In this document: positions 1 through 11,726 of the stretch, piece by piece
Position numbering within the stretch: the stretch's first letter is position 1
Layout of the letters: the number at the start of each line of letters is the position of its first letter
DNA from: Oxytricha trifallax
Lineage: Eukaryota; Ciliophora; Spirotrichea; Sporadotrichida; Oxytrichidae
Assembly: GCA_000711775.1 (NCBI GenBank)
Contig: ARYC01002648.1
Span: 1 to 64,000 of the forward strand
DNA: 64,000 bases
Direction of reading: 5' to 3'
The notes under the pieces: model-generated
Database searches by the model: none
Seen by the model: only the letters and a program-made list of their open reading frames with translations
What the model was told of the DNA's origin: nothing
Position numbers and translations under genes: made by a program

Positions 1-63
1 AAACCAGTTCTCAAAACCTTCTCCATATCCTTCTTAGAGGTTGACCTCCTATAGGATGCCCAT
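1..63 (-). CDS. TBE third ('57-kDa') gene, first 21 codons only
   Basis: A leftward ATG at 63-61 opens a frame that runs off the window edge without TGA, starting M-G-I-L-Q-E-V-N. Its place, divergent from the 22-kDa gene, is where all four other elements here carry their third gene. Too little is present to tell whether it was the kinase-like or the methyltransferase-like type. Confidence 0.45.
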
Positions 64-146
64 ATTTAATAGTAAGTTTTACAGAGGTATATAATTGAAA
101 TCAATAAACTTAAATTTGAATATCATTTCTTAGATCTGTAAACAAG

Positions 147-932
147 ATGGAGTCAATGAATGATGCAATGAAAAGAGTGCAAACACAAGAATTGATCCAA
201 AGATTTAGAAGCAAGGAGGATTTGCACCGCTACCTGGTACAGCAAGGTAATGAAATCAAAGTAACTTATCTTGACTATGTAGTTGGTTTGTTCTTGCCAA
301 CGAAGGAAGGTACTAAAATTTCAATTCTAAGAGCGATACTCTGCGAAGAGAAGAAAGCATTGAAAATTAAGATGTAAAGTTTGCAGAGATTCCAAACTAT
401 CCAGAAATCTCAGTGACTAACTTATATGATGATGCTATGAACGACCCAGAGGTTTCGCAGTACCTGCTACTAAGAAGCAGTTGTCAAATAAAATACCTGA
501 AAGAAACAATTTCTTTGGCATACTTACAACAATTAAAGGAGATTACTTGAAAGAAATTATTCAAGAATCTCATAAGAAAAGGTAAAGCATCTCTTCAGAA
601 GATAAGGACAAACAAGGGATCAAGATAAGTGAGAGCTGGCTATCAGAGCTGCAGAAGCACCCTTATATTTCAAGTAAGATTTGTAGCTTAACTCTTTAGA
701 AAAATCTGGTACTGGCATCTTCTTGATGAAGGAATAGAGCAAGCTTCACAGAGAGCGAAAGTCGCAGACAAAGTATGAAGTTAGCAAGAGACTTTATTCA
801 AATATTTAGCCTCCAGAGTCAATGAACATAGATGCAGGAGCTGGCAGCAAGAGAAGAAACTTAGGAGGAGGGAAGCAAGAAGTAGAAGAAAAGAAAGAGA
901 AGCCAGCTCCCTCTAAAGAATTTTAAATGTGA
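147..932 (+). CDS. TBE 22-kDa protein gene, frameshifted
   Basis: This is the small middle gene of TBE transposons; its biochemical role is unknown to me. Read in code 6 it begins M-E-S-M-N-D-A-M and contains the block F-R-S-K-E-D-L found in all five copies here, then N-N-F-F-G-I-L-T-T-I-K-G-D-Y-L. Frame slips occur near 374 and near 463. A 26-nt GT-AG intron (674-699) splits the C-terminal third; removing it opens the frame to the TGA at 930-932, giving a basic, K/E-rich tail. The gene is convergent with the transposase, with only nine bases between the two stop codons. The start at 147 matches the M-E-S or M-E-Q starts of the other copies. Confidence 0.8.
674..699 (+). other. 26-nt spliceosomal intron in 22-kDa gene
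   Basis: The intron starts GTAAGATT and ends CTTTAG. It lies right after codons for H-P-Y-I-S; splicing joins the codon as A|AA and restores the frame into K-S-G-T-G-I-F-L-M-K. The matching gene of E4 is interrupted at the same residue by a 29-nt intron and then reads K-P-G-K-G-I-F-L-M-K, which is strong support. Confidence 0.75.
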
Positions 933-941
933 CTTATATAT

Positions 942-2007
942 TCATTAACTTAACTACAAAACTTATTTATATACATTCACTCTCCCTTCTTTAGCACACT
1001 TTTAAACCAATTAATTATCTACTCTCTTCGCTGAGCTTTTAATAAAGTCTACTGTATCGATAGGTAGGTCATGCATCAAGTGGTATAGCAGCAGTTTCTT
1101 GTAATGACCTTTTAATATACCCCAGTAGAACTCAATTCCATTAAACTATGGACTGTAAGGTACGTTGAACACTGGCCTTATTCTAAGTTGTTCATAACTC
1201 TTCCTTGTTTCTTTAGTCTTATGAACAGAAAGATTATCAACGAATAGTATAATATCTTATTCAAGGTAATTCTCTCTCAGCTGCTCTAAGAACTTAATAT
1301 TACTGCTCTGTCTTAATAGAGTGAGGATGAATAAGATAAGTTTCTAAACCAGCATCCTCGCTAATACCTCCAAGAATTGCCATTGTTTATACCTTGACTT
1401 TCTAGTCATATACTTCTATGTTGCTATGCCTCTTATACCAAGACTTCTAGATGAAAGTGTTGAATGTAAACACAGCCTCGTCAGCATGAATAAACTTAAT
1501 ATTATTCTATTAGGCTCTCTGCATTTAATTATAAATATAATTTAAGTTGTTGTTGTAAAATGGCAGAGTGAAATCAATTACTCTCTTGATACAATTTACA
1601 CCTTTGTAAGAGATACCGTTTCGTTTATAAATGTTTGCAACAGACTATGCAGAGATCTTCAACTCAGGGAACTGGCGGTGAAACATAATAACTCGTTAGT
1701 CGAGAGAGAAGTGAGCCCAATACTTCAAAGTTTTTTCATTAATAAGATAGTCAATATGCTTCTATAGAAACTTTGACTTCCTCTTAGGCTAAGAATTCAG
1801 CTATTATTGCTTTAATTACACAGCTTTCAAGCAGTGAAAGCGAACAGTTGATGGACTACGCTTTAAGAGCAGTGCAATAGACTTATAGTTCAGTACTGGT
1901 TTGACTTATTCACTATACATATCACATCCATAACGCAGTTTAAACACTAAATCTATATACTCTTCATCATAAATAGACCCCAAAAGCTTGCTATTTTAGC
2001 CTCGCAT
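942..2007 (-). CDS. TBE transposase (DD34E, IS630/Tc1 superfamily)
   Basis: This is the 42-kDa-type transposase that cuts and moves the element. About 355 codons from ATG (2007-2005) to TGA (944-942). An N-terminal helix-turn-helix region (L-L-L-K-R-S-P-S-T-V-R-F) precedes the catalytic domain. The three catalytic residues are visible: D in H-A-D-E-A-V-F, D in F-V-D-N-L-S-V-H, and E in F-N-G-I-E-F-Y-W, with 34 residues between the last two. TAG and TAA read as Gln, as in P-Y-S-P-Q-F-N-G. One single-base frameshift near 1298-1303, between the first and second catalytic D, is the only clear lesion. Tryptophans in conserved places are all TGG. Confidence 0.9.
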
Positions 2008-2070
2008 TTAATTAATAACCCCAACCTTACCAAACTCCCTACAAATCAAAGCACTTATAAACCTCATTAA

Positions 2071-2087
2071 GTGGTTTTGGGGTTTTG
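2071..2087. repeat. Telomere-like terminal repeat of E1
   Basis: GTGGTTTTGGGGTTTTG ends the element. It is one base off the perfect T4G4 register (GTGG instead of GGGG). Stichotrich telomeres are G4T4 repeats and TBE transposons carry 17 bp of it at each end. The following ACT is a plausible half of the 3-bp target duplication. Confidence 0.8.
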
Positions 2088-2449
2088 ACTGTGATTAAAT
2101 TAGAAATGCTAGATTTATAATGCATAGATGTTAGGTTTATTATTATATTTAATAAAATTTGAATAAAACCTTGCCTATTGAAAGATTTAATGGATAATCA
2201 ATAAGGGAGTAATTGGCTTTTAGTATTGCAAAGATTGTTCTTGTCGAATCCTTGATTGGGACCCCGTAGAGGCTCAATGAATTCTCTATCTAGAAATGAT
2301 AAGAGATAAAATGTCCTGCACAGACAAGTATTGATGAACCCACCTTTTTGAGTACATTTTCTTATCAAAAACAATGTTTACACATCATACTACAAAATTA
2401 AACTATATTTTAAATTATAATGCTGCTTCTTTTCCACTTTTGACTGAGA

Positions 2450-2476
2450 ATTTTACTCTATATTGTAGAGTAAAAT
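2450..2476. repeat. Perfect 11-bp inverted repeat
   Basis: ATTTTACTCTA and its exact complement flank a 5-base loop (TATTG). It lies in otherwise unremarkable DNA 360 bp beyond the E1 terminus. It could be a hairpin or the end of a small eliminated sequence; function unknown. Confidence 0.6.
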
Positions 2477-2479
2477 GAT

Positions 2480-3060
2480 GCCAAGCAAGATTCTCCAGAC
2501 TAAATGATTTCTTAAAATATGGACTGCTATAACGATTAAAGATGTAGAGGAATCATGATGAAATCTTCTGTGAGTGTTGCACTTATAGCTTCTCAACTAA
2601 TAGAGTTTGCATCATTCTGGGACTTCAGATATGATTTATTCACAATAAAGTGTAAGCAATCAGATGCCGTGATAGCTGAAGTTGATATATATTTATGAAG
2701 CTGCCATTATAAGGTTTTTCATATTCTTTCAGTCCTTACACTTAAGACAATAGTATCAGTTCTTATGAAGTTGCTATATCCCCTTCAGCCAACTTGTAAT
2801 GCATAAAGTACCGCCTAATATAGGCTAAATACGAGCCCTACAACTGGCTAATAAGACTCAAATGTTGTCAATCTTCTTGCAAAAGATGATGATAACTTCA
2901 CTGGTTTATCCAGTACTACTGATGCTCTATGGATACCATGTTAAAGTTAAATCATGTAATTTGTTATTATTATTTAAAAGCATGTCTTTGCCTCAGCTAT
3001 TCGCTTACAGTGAGCGTTCCCAACTATATTCTACTTCGAATTAGCTTTCATTCAAAGCTA
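2480..3060 (+). other. Coding-like stretch, frames unresolved
   Basis: Base composition rises here and several overlapping frames stay open for 40-60 codons, for example 2552-2698 and one around 2870-3000 reading A-K-D-D-D-N-F-T-G-L. No single frame runs through and nothing was recognised. It may hold one or more macronuclear-destined segments. Confidence 0.2.
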
Positions 3061-3477
3061 TATCTTTCTATTAATCCTAACACTTTATTACTATAGAAAG
3101 TTTCTCATATAATTTAGCTCAATGATTTTTTTAAAAGATATTCAGTCTAACTAATAATTTAGATATATTTATTCAGTATAATTAATAATTTAGTTATATT
3201 TACAGCATTTATGATTTAAACAGTATTTTCATAGTTATAAGTTAATTTTTTTGTCCTTATTGTTTTTAACTTTTACTTAATCCTCAACAATTCTTTTTCA
3301 ATATAATAAATACTAATATAGCGAGAGTGTTAAATGTAACTCAATAAATATTATACTAACTATACTAATTAATTACAATAGCATAATTGGCATTTTATGA
3401 CATTTTGCTATAAATATTATTAAATATTAAGAAATACGAAATGTGGCAATGAGTAACAATTACATTTTTTCTTAAAT

Positions 3478-3680
3478 GAGCTGATTATTCAATTATATAT
3501 CTTTAAGTTGCTCTTTTTGGCCATCACAACCAAAAATTTTCTTGGTTTTGTTGATCTCTTCGATCCTATTTGGCCTTATTTCCAACTCTGAGTCATAGCA
3601 ATCGGAAAGTATTAACATATCCACCTTTAAATATTTGTCACTAGTATTGTCTAATTGTGCTTAAAATATATCATTTTTAT
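3478..3680 (-). CDS. Unrecognised gene segment
   Basis: A leftward open frame of about 65 codons reads with varied, charged composition (for example D-C-Y-D-S-E-L-E-I-R-P-N and K-K-I-F-G-C-D-G-Q-K-E-Q). A second leftward block at about 3770-3840 contains G-E-Y-L-L-E-K-K-I-E-A-I-N-K, followed by a possible intron. Both are markedly less AT-biased than their surroundings. No family recognised. Confidence 0.4.
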
Positions 3681-4757
3681 TTATACTACTTATTATAATG
3701 TTTCTATTTGAAAAAAGCCACAGAAAAAATCATCACTGTCAGGTAACCTTTAATTTAACCTATATTTTGTTTATTGCCTCAATCTTCTTCTCAAGAAGAT
3801 ACTCTCCTTCGATTTGCGAAAGCTAGCTGATTTATAAAACTCAATATAATCTTATTGGCAATTAACAGCAAACTATCAGATTTTAACTTACATTGAAACA
3901 GTCTTTTAAAATAATATATTTTCATTGAAGTTTTAAATTAAATGCTTGTTATAGGCGTGTAAGAGAATTGAGATTTCTTCAAATCTTGTTATGTATCATC
4001 TATTAAATTTCAGTGGATAAGTAGACCTAGATATATCAAATTCTACTTGATTATTGACTTAAATTACTTTATTAACAAAATAGTAGACTTAAACACATGA
4101 AATAACTTCGATAAAAAGAAACTGTGTATTATTACAAGTTATTTAACAATTAAATATAAAAGAGGCTAAATATAGATTAGGAGCATTAATTGCAATATAA
4201 TAAGGTTTATTAAAGTGTGAATATATTATAATGGAATGTACGTTTAAAATGGATGCTCAATTGTTATTTTTATTTTTATTCCTCAATTATATTCAACCAA
4301 ACCTATATATAATTAGTTTTAGAGTTAATATTTGAAAATGAATAATTTTTAAGTCTATAATTGATTGTTAACAAGTAAACATACCTTTTCGTTGTATATA
4401 TTAATTCATCATATTACCCTAACGCATACTCCACCCAATATTCTATCTTTGTATTTTAGCTCATTTTCATACTTTACATCTCACTTTCATCATTATTTTT
4501 TTTCACCTTCAGTATGATTACTATTTCTTCTTCTATTTTTACTAATTGCCTTTATCTAAGTCTTTCAATATTAAAGTTTCCTGTTATAAATGTTATATAA
4601 CTCTTTCAACAGAAAATATTTAAATTCTTTTGGTAAAATAGCTGTTTAATTCGACATTTATGAAAATAAGTGTATAAGTTAAATTAAAAATGAAAACTTA
4701 ATATTTGAATAAGAACACTTAATATTATATATGGAAATGTTTAAAATAAAACAGCTA

Positions 4758-4960
4758 ATCATCTTTCCATTGATCCTCATAGATATCTCCATCTGCATGA
4801 ATAAATTTTCCATTACCTATGTCTTTCTACTGTTCTCTGTTCTTTCGACTTAAGTTGTTTCGCACTCTGACTGGGCTAAACCTTGTTTAATAATAATTTA
4901 AAGATTTTAATTTTTAACTTACATAAAATTGATGAATGATTATCGCCGCCATCTTCTTCA
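4758..4960 (-). CDS. MORN-repeat protein segment with intron
   Basis: Bases 4817-4758 encode G-N-G-K-F-I-H-A-D-G-D-I-Y-E-D-Q-W-K, a textbook MORN repeat (glycine spacing, H-A-D-G-D, Y-E-x-x-W). MORN proteins act as membrane- or cytoskeleton-linked scaffolds and are common in ciliates. Upstream on the same strand lies an acidic block (D-E-E-D-G-G-D-N-H) ending at a GTAAGT donor (4922-4917), with acceptors at 4882 or 4876. The coding signal stops just after the repeat, where pure AT sequence begins; normal MORN proteins would continue with more repeats, so this is a segment of a split gene or a fragment. The join between exon and MORN frame is off by one base. Confidence 0.5.
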
Positions 4961-5049
4961 TCTTAACTTTCAAATTAATTTAATATCTTATCTATTTCCT
5001 ATAATAAATTATGATTACTACATTCATTTCATTAAGATCATGAAGTATT

Positions 5050-6300
5050 TGTATTTATTTTATAAGCCGGAGCAAGCATTGAAATCTTAATCTCATAAAC
5101 AAATAAATTTTCGGTGATGTCACCTGCATACTTTCTTAAGGCAATTTATTATAGTTTATTTATTTTAAGAAGGTTTTGAATCTTGAGCTACACTATTCAA
5201 TATTTTTATATCCTGGTAACCTGAAGAAATAATATATATCTAAGTTTGTATGTGTATATATTTTACATTTAATATATTTTATAGCACCCTTGATTACTGT
5301 ATATAACTAATTAATAAAAAAGAAGAACCAACATTTATCTGCAGGGTAATATATTGAATTCAATCTAGTCAAGTTAGAAATCAAATATCCGTCACAACGA
5401 AACTAAAAAATTACATAGGCATATATATATATTTATGTATTTTCATCAATTAAATATCTCTAAGATAGTCAATGATTAGATTATAAAAAATAGTAAATAA
5501 ATCCATGGACTTGTCATTATTTCTTTCGAAATATTATCATTCATTACAAAATCATTTCTTAGCAATCAAATCTCCAATAAGTATATTGAATAAACCTTTT
5601 TATTTCTATATTAACTATAAATAACTTGCTTTGTTAATTCTAAGAGTAATTTAATGTCTTAATTCAGGTTCTATCTAATATGTAAGCGTTCTTAAAAGAA
5701 TAGTGGGTGAAAATCTATCTTATAAATTATAAATTATAATAAATATATATATAGACGATTTAAACATTTTAATACTTTAAGAATTCATTTGTCTTTAGCT
5801 ATGAGTTTGAAGAAGTTGCATTTTCAACTACAATAAAGTAGTAATAAATCAATAAACTATAGCTATGCCTATAATATTAATGTAAAATACTGTATTAATA
5901 TAATTCCTATTTTACTAATATCGAGCAGAATAAGCTATAATATATATAATAAACATATAATTCCTCATATTTAACAGCTTTTCTTTTTAATTTTTGCATT
6001 CTTTCATGTTATTAAATCCTTTTGTACTCTCACATGATTAATGTATTTATGTTTTAAATCAATCAATTTCCATTCTAAATATATTAAATTTATAATAGTA
6101 TAAAAACGACAAAAATCATCTAACTAATAAATTCCTAATTTATTTATGTTTTTGACAAACTTATATTAGCTTTTTCTTTTAAATATGAAAATAATAATTT
6201 TTTTAATATTTATTTCTTAACTTACTCAAATTTATCAAAGATTATAATATTTCCTGCATTATTTTTTAACATACATAGATCTTTGGATCAAAATATCGAA
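5050..6300. other. AT-rich spacer, nothing recognised
   Basis: Long A/T runs, short simple repeats and no frame of protein-like composition were seen in this stretch. Likely germline-limited spacer. Confidence 0.4.
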
Positions 6301-6480
6301 TGATTATATTTATTTAAAAAATAAAATATCTATCTAAAAAGTTAATGATGACGAACAGAAAAGAAGTAGACAGGATTAAAAGTAATTGCAGATCTATTTA
6401 CCATTTATAAGCAAATATATTTCAGATTAAGTCCAGGAAAAAATGCAAGGGAATTTATATAACATTAAATTAAAAATTTG
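6300..6480 (+). CDS. Unrecognised coding segment
   Basis: A rightward frame of about 55 codons ends at TGA 6478-6480 and includes D-D-E-Q-K-R-S-R-Q-D-Q-K-Q-L and S-D-Q-V-Q-E-K-M-Q-G-N. TAA/TAG codons fall where Gln is plausible. It has no visible start and no recognised domain. Confidence 0.35.
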
Positions 6481-7206
6481 AATTTATCGGATATCATTAT
6501 AGATCGATATCAATATGAATTTATTGAATAATGAGATATTTGAAATTAAATTACTTTCCTTGAATTAAATAAATTATATCCTTTTGTTTTTAATAGTTTT
6601 AAGTCATTTGATTTAATTATTAATTTTTTAATATTACTTTAAATAAAAGATAACATAGTCAGATCTTTTAAAGCATTTCTATTTGACATTATATTTAATC
6701 ATCATTTAATTTAGATAAATACTTCTAAACATTGATTTAAAACTATTTATTTATTTAAATTTATATTTAGATTTCACAATATCTTACACTTTTCAAGTTC
6801 TCAACTCTGATATAATTAATTAATTTATATTTATTAAAACAAGATTTAGTAATATGGAAATAATAAGCATATTTTAATAATGTTAATTTATCATGATTAA
6901 ATCACTGTATTTACTCTATAAGAATAAATAAAGATAAGATCAATCTAACCTACTGAAATCTCAATTGAAGGTCTATATGAGCACAAAAACGCAGGATTAC
7001 CTTTGAATTTTTGTAAACTAAATTAATTTTAGTCAGGTTGTAAATATTTGTAAAGCTTTGTGACTCTTTTATAAGTCATTATCATCATTTAAATATTTTA
7101 AAGTCATAATATCATAAAATAAATAAATATTTAATTATTCAATCGTATATTTGAAGTTATATAATAATCTTACCATTCTAGCTCAATTATTTACTTACAT
7201 CTTAGA

Positions 7207-7782
7207 ATATCAAATAAAGAAATAAGCAAAGATTCATGTGATATGCAAAGAAATGGTTGCAAATGTAATAGAATAGAGAGATTTAACTGCAAATATATAG
7301 GTGCAGTTATATTTAATAATTCATTGAATTATTTCTAAAAATTGTAATGATAGATGTTCAAAATTATTAATTTGTTTGAATAGATGAAATGATTGAAGTT
7401 TATGAATAGGAAAAAACAATTCATCAGGATATCTTAAATCTTACTTAAATTGAAATAGTTGCTAAGAAAAATACCATTATATGATTTAATAATAATTTAT
7501 TAATCTAATTATAGCAAAAACTATGGGAATTTATTAGATATTTAAGCATATATCCCCTATAATCATGGATGTTCTATAGTTAAAAATGAATGAAAAATTT
7601 ACGGGAGTCATAATCAGCAACAACAAGAATGCAATCATAGAAGTGACGAAGTATTGAGCTTATACAAACAAGCATCAATGATATTTTTTAAGCAATTCCA
7701 ATATAATATTATTGCAGATACCAACCAAGGTACCAAAACTGATATCCAAACATTGTCCACTCCCCTTAATTCAAATACATGA
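7207..7782 (+). CDS. Unrecognised coding segments, several frames
   Basis: Three rightward blocks follow each other in different frames: about 7207-7340 (A-K-I-H-V-I-C-K-E-M-V-A-N-V-I-E), 7381-7485 (M-I-E-V-Y-E-Q-E-K-T-I-H-Q-D-I) and 7609-7782 (Q-Q-Q-Q-E-C-N-H-R-S-D-E-V-L-S-L). The last ends at TGA 7780-7782. Frame changes coincide with AT-only stretches, as if separate segments of one gene were split by inserts. Confidence 0.35.
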
Positions 7783-8029
7783 TAAGCAAAATACCTCTAG
7801 TAGCTTCAAATTGTAATATAAATTTATTATGAAAATAAAAAAAAAAAACTATGTTTTCTTAGATTAACTAAATTAATAGCAATGAATTCAAATATCATCT
7901 AGAAAATATAGAATAGGTACATATATTGTATAAGATTGCCTGCTTGTTTCATGAAATCTCATATTATTATGATCTCTGTCGTTTTTTTTTGAATCTATAA
8001 AGAAATCGATACTGAGAAATACTAAGTCG

Positions 8030-8170
8030 AGATAGCGGCAGCTTTAAATATCCAGAGAGATTGGGATTAAGTGAATTGTATATGAGTAAAATATCATTTT
8101 AAGATATTAAATTGCTCCAACTTTAATTTCAAAGATATTCAAATATGCAGGTTTTATAGATGAGTCTTTG
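8030..8170 (+). CDS. Unrecognised coding segment
   Basis: A frame of about 45 codons reads S-F-K-Y-P-E-R-L-G-L-S-E-L-Y-M-S-K, ending at TGA near 8170. It probably belongs to the same locus as the long frame starting at 8204. Confidence 0.35.
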
Positions 8171-8203
8171 AAACCTTAATCTATGAGTTTTTAACTCTAT
8201 TGA

Positions 8204-9025
8204 ATAAATACAGTAAAATATAACTTCATAAAGAAGTTAGAGTAACCAGAATAATGCATTGTACAGATTAACCATTTTAAACTTAGAAAGTCTGCTTGCA
8301 AATATAATTACTATAATTTGGAGGAATTAATTTAAGATAATGGCAAAACTTTAACTATTAACGCATGTGAGAATAAGAGTATATTCTTGGAAATCAAATA
8401 TTACATTAAAAAGTTTATTAGAAAGTTAATCATCAGAGATATATCTAAATCTGAGAGATTCAATATGATAAAAATTATATAGATAATTTAATAATAATAA
8501 AAATATAGCCATTCTACTTATTTGTCTGTCATATACTCAATAACAATTTAAATTAATACTGATGAGTATTGCCTCCAGCAGAGTTATGGAGTTTTATACT
8601 TAAAAATGACATAAGAAATATTGTCATGCAATTTTATATATTCTCGGTACTCTAAAGTCTTATATGACACACAATAATGCAAGTGGTCTAATAGTGGTGA
8701 TATGTGAGATCAACAGCCAAGATACACTTTTTAAAATAGTTTAAGATAAATATAAGAAATTGATATCAACTGACATTCTTTAAAACATGAAGATAGAAAC
8801 ATTTGAAATATATGGTATGAATTTTTTGTTGCAATTCGAGTTAAAGATAATAAATTTACTCATTAATAGAGGTATAGTTACTGTCATCTAAACTATTTAG
8901 CAATAAGAATAGTATAAAAAGGTAGTATAAAAACTTCAAAAACATATTGCGGTAAAATTACATTTAAAAATAATTTGCGGGAGGCTATATATATTTTTCT
9001 GATTGTGAGTTATTTAATATATTGA
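8204..9025 (+). pseudogene. Long unrecognised frame with three in-frame TGAs
   Basis: The frame is open for 167 codons (8204-8704) and protein-like throughout (for example C-I-V-Q-I-N-H-F-K-L-R-K-S-A and L-Q-Q-S-Y-G-V-L-Y). It then continues in exactly the same register to 9025, with TGA codons at 8705, 8771 and 8804 and protein-like sequence after each (W-Y-E-F-F-V-A-I-R-V-K-D). There is no indel across 820 bases. Either the protein ends at 8707 and the rest is chance, or this is a longer gene damaged only by point mutations. No family recognised. Confidence 0.45.
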
Positions 9026-9708
9026 AATAATATTTAATATTCTCAAATTACTATTCAAAAAAGGGAAATAAATCTTCATTGAATATATTTTATTTAAATA
9101 AACGATTTTTAAAGCATAATTTATACTAGTTATTTGTTTTATTCAACTCTAAGTCAGGATTTAGCTGCCTACAAGCAGACCAATATTACAATAAATGGGA
9201 TGTTAAGTAAGAGTGATTCAGGAAAGCAATAGAAAAACATAAATGAAGATAAGGATGGATGAGTTAGCAAATTATTTTGAGCTTTTATTGCAAGGGATTA
9301 TAACTTATCAATTTTTAATTTACTAGTGTAATTGAGAATTTTATATAACCTTGAGTTATGATTTATCTAAATCTATCTTTAAGTTTTATTCTATAATCTA
9401 CCTTAAATTACAAAGTACTCAATATCTTTATACTGATTTATGTTGATTTTTTATTTTAATTTAGACGAATTTCAATAAGAAGTCATAAATAGAATCATGA
9501 AGGACATGTGCTCATTAGAAATTATCAATTATACTAATTAATAATTGATCTGTTTTATTAATAATAAAAATGTAATCAACCAATTATATTAACACATGAC
9601 ATTAATGAGTTCGAAACAAATTTATGACAGAGAACGAGATTAAAACCATTTTAAAATATAGCATTAATATAGGAACATTATTATTAAATTAAAAAGTTGA
9701 TAAAAAGG

Positions 9709-10191
9709 ATGAAGGAACCGCTAGAGTTTTTGAATACGAGAACAAAGTATCTCATACCTCCTGTTAGTATCGACGTCTTTAGTCTCCTCGTAGACATTGA
9801 CAGTAGTTTCGATGAACACAGTTATAAAATTTAATTTAATAATGAAGAAAAATGTGAGGAACTCCAAATGTGTGCTCAGAATGCTAGTTAAAACTACTTT
9901 GTGCCATACTAAGCTTCCAACATACAGAAAACCTTGTATGTAATACTAGAGACTACTAAATAGGAAATAGAGCTGTTAGATAATTCTTAACGATTAAATA
10001 ATTAAGAATTTTAATAAGAATTATTAAATTGTGGTCAAAATTAATAATTAAATAAGAACCTTCCTCATAAGAAGAATCTTATCCAGAGTAGTCACTAAGT
10101 GAAGCCCAATCATTCAACGAAAGTACAAACTAATAAAGTATAACCTAAGAATCAAATACAAAGACCAACACGAGCTAAGAAGAAGATATGA
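9709..10191 (+). CDS. ORF1 of a two-ORF unit, unknown function
   Basis: 160 codons from ATG 9709 to TGA 10189-10191, with no internal TGA. The N-terminal half is ordinary globular-looking sequence (Y-L-I-P-P-V-S-I-D-V-F-S-L-L-V-D). The C-terminal half is rich in Q, N and K (L-N-N-Q-E-F-Q-Q-E-L-L-N) and ends strongly basic (T-R-A-K-K-K-I). Its stop overlaps the start of ORF2 in ATGA, so ORF2 is in the -1 frame. The pair could be two co-transcribed genes, one gene with a one-base frameshift, or a programmed -1 shift. No homolog recognised. Confidence 0.6.
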
Positions 10192-11462
10192 GAAAATTCA
10201 CTGACTTCTACTAACTTCAAAATCCCAGACCCAAGTTTAGTAACATAGACATGAGTTCTGATGAAGCAAAACTCTTACCGGTTTTAGAGGCTCTCTCATA
10301 CCCTAAAACCATAGCATATGAATGTTAGAAATTCATAAATGATGCCGTAGCCGGCAAAGTAAACCAAGATCAAGTAAAGTCATTCCAACAAGTTATATGG
10401 AAACTTATAAAAGCAGGTCACACATAGACCGCAAAGATCTTCATTGGTATAATGGTTGAAAAAATTGAAGTATTCCCCTAAAAAACAACAACCCAGGATA
10501 TATACGACATTTATGTAGGGTCCATAGGCAAAAACGATAATGACAACAAAGGTACATTATATGGCAAAGCTTTAAAACTTATGAACACAAAAGTGATAAG
10601 AGAGGAATATATAAAGGCAGTTAACTATCCCAAACTGCTAAGGCACTTGAGTAAATACTCAAAGAAAGGTAAAAAGAAAACAATACTGTTAGACATATTT
10701 AAGATGAAAAAGGATGATCCATCTTAATAAAACTATGTCCGATTAAACCTACCAAACGGCAGCTGGATATACGAAGTCGTGGTAAAGGAAATAATGCTGA
10801 AATCAGCAACTCTATATGAGCAGGGAAAAAGACCCAATACATAAAACTTAAAGCTGAAGTAAATATTAAAAATCCTCAAAGATGTATTCCTAATCAACAT
10901 CGATCCATAATATGACAATAAGGAAATAAAACGACTTGGTCAATACTTTATTCATAACTCATTTGTCCAAGATTCCACAATACTACTATAGTGCCTAGGA
11001 ATAAAAATAATTGACATGGTAATTAGAGATGACTATGTGTCTTTTTAGAATACTTACTATCACAATGAACTCCTGTAGAATGTATTTGAAAAGATCAAAG
11101 AAAAATTCAAAGACAAAGACTGCAGAGTTCAGATAAGTGATAACTTAGTGAAAGCACAGGTAATTAACAAATCAACAATGTCAAATAGTAGCTAGTCAAG
11201 GAACTTGAATACTAGCTTTAACACAAACTTTAGCACAAACCAGAGAAAGCAAAGCTTTGCAAAGATAAATTATCCACCTACACAAAGAGAACAATATATG
11301 AGAGGAGGAGGACAACAGAGAATCAACTTCAGAAAAAGAGAAAACCAGAACAGAGGAAGAGGTAACAATGGAAACAGACCAAACCTAATGAACGAATATC
11401 TTAGTTGGACTGACAGAGATCCTAGAGATACATATATGAACTAAAGTTTCACTAGCAGATGA
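10188..11462 (+). CDS. ORF2 of a two-ORF unit, 424 aa, unknown function
   Basis: This is the longest intact frame in the window: 425 codons from ATG 10188 to TGA 11460-11462, with many TAA/TAG codons read as Gln and no TGA. An alternative start is ATG 10251. The first ~300 residues look alpha-helical (V-K-S-F-Q-Q-V-I-W-K-L-I-K-A-G). The C-terminal ~80 residues are low-complexity N/R/Q/G with R-G-R-G-N and G-R-G-N-N-G-N-R, like RNA-binding RG-rich tails. All three conserved-looking Trp codons are TGG. No IES-like interruption is visible, so this could be a germline-limited gene or a single large macronuclear-destined segment. I do not recognise the family. Confidence 0.7.
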
Positions 11463-11726
11463 AGCAAAACCTAAATCAGACTTGTTGTAGTTTGAATAAT
11501 CATTTATATTATGAACGATATACACCATTCTATGAATGTATGTTAAGAGTGTGGAGCCTTAGCTCACCTACACTATAATTTTCCATAACTTAAACTTTAA
11601 TTTAATTAATATTGGAACATTTTATATTCATAGGACATGCATATATACCCAATAAATATTCATATTACTTGTCATATTTATAAATAAAATAGAAATAATT
11701 GAGGAATTATTACAAGCTGCTATACT

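Larger units (their letters stand above)
1..2087. mobile_element. E1: right part of a TBE-type transposon
   Basis: The segment holds, left to right, the start of a leftward third gene (63 to the window edge), a rightward 22-kDa gene (147-932) and a leftward transposase (942-2007), then a telomere-like end at 2071-2087. This order and the G4T4 terminus are the known layout of TBE elements in stichotrich ciliates, which are removed from the somatic genome. The base after the terminus begins ACT (2088-2090), matching the ANT target that TBE elements duplicate. The left end lies outside the window. The transposase has one frameshift and the 22-kDa gene two, so this copy is probably inactive or nearly so. 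Confidence 0.85.
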
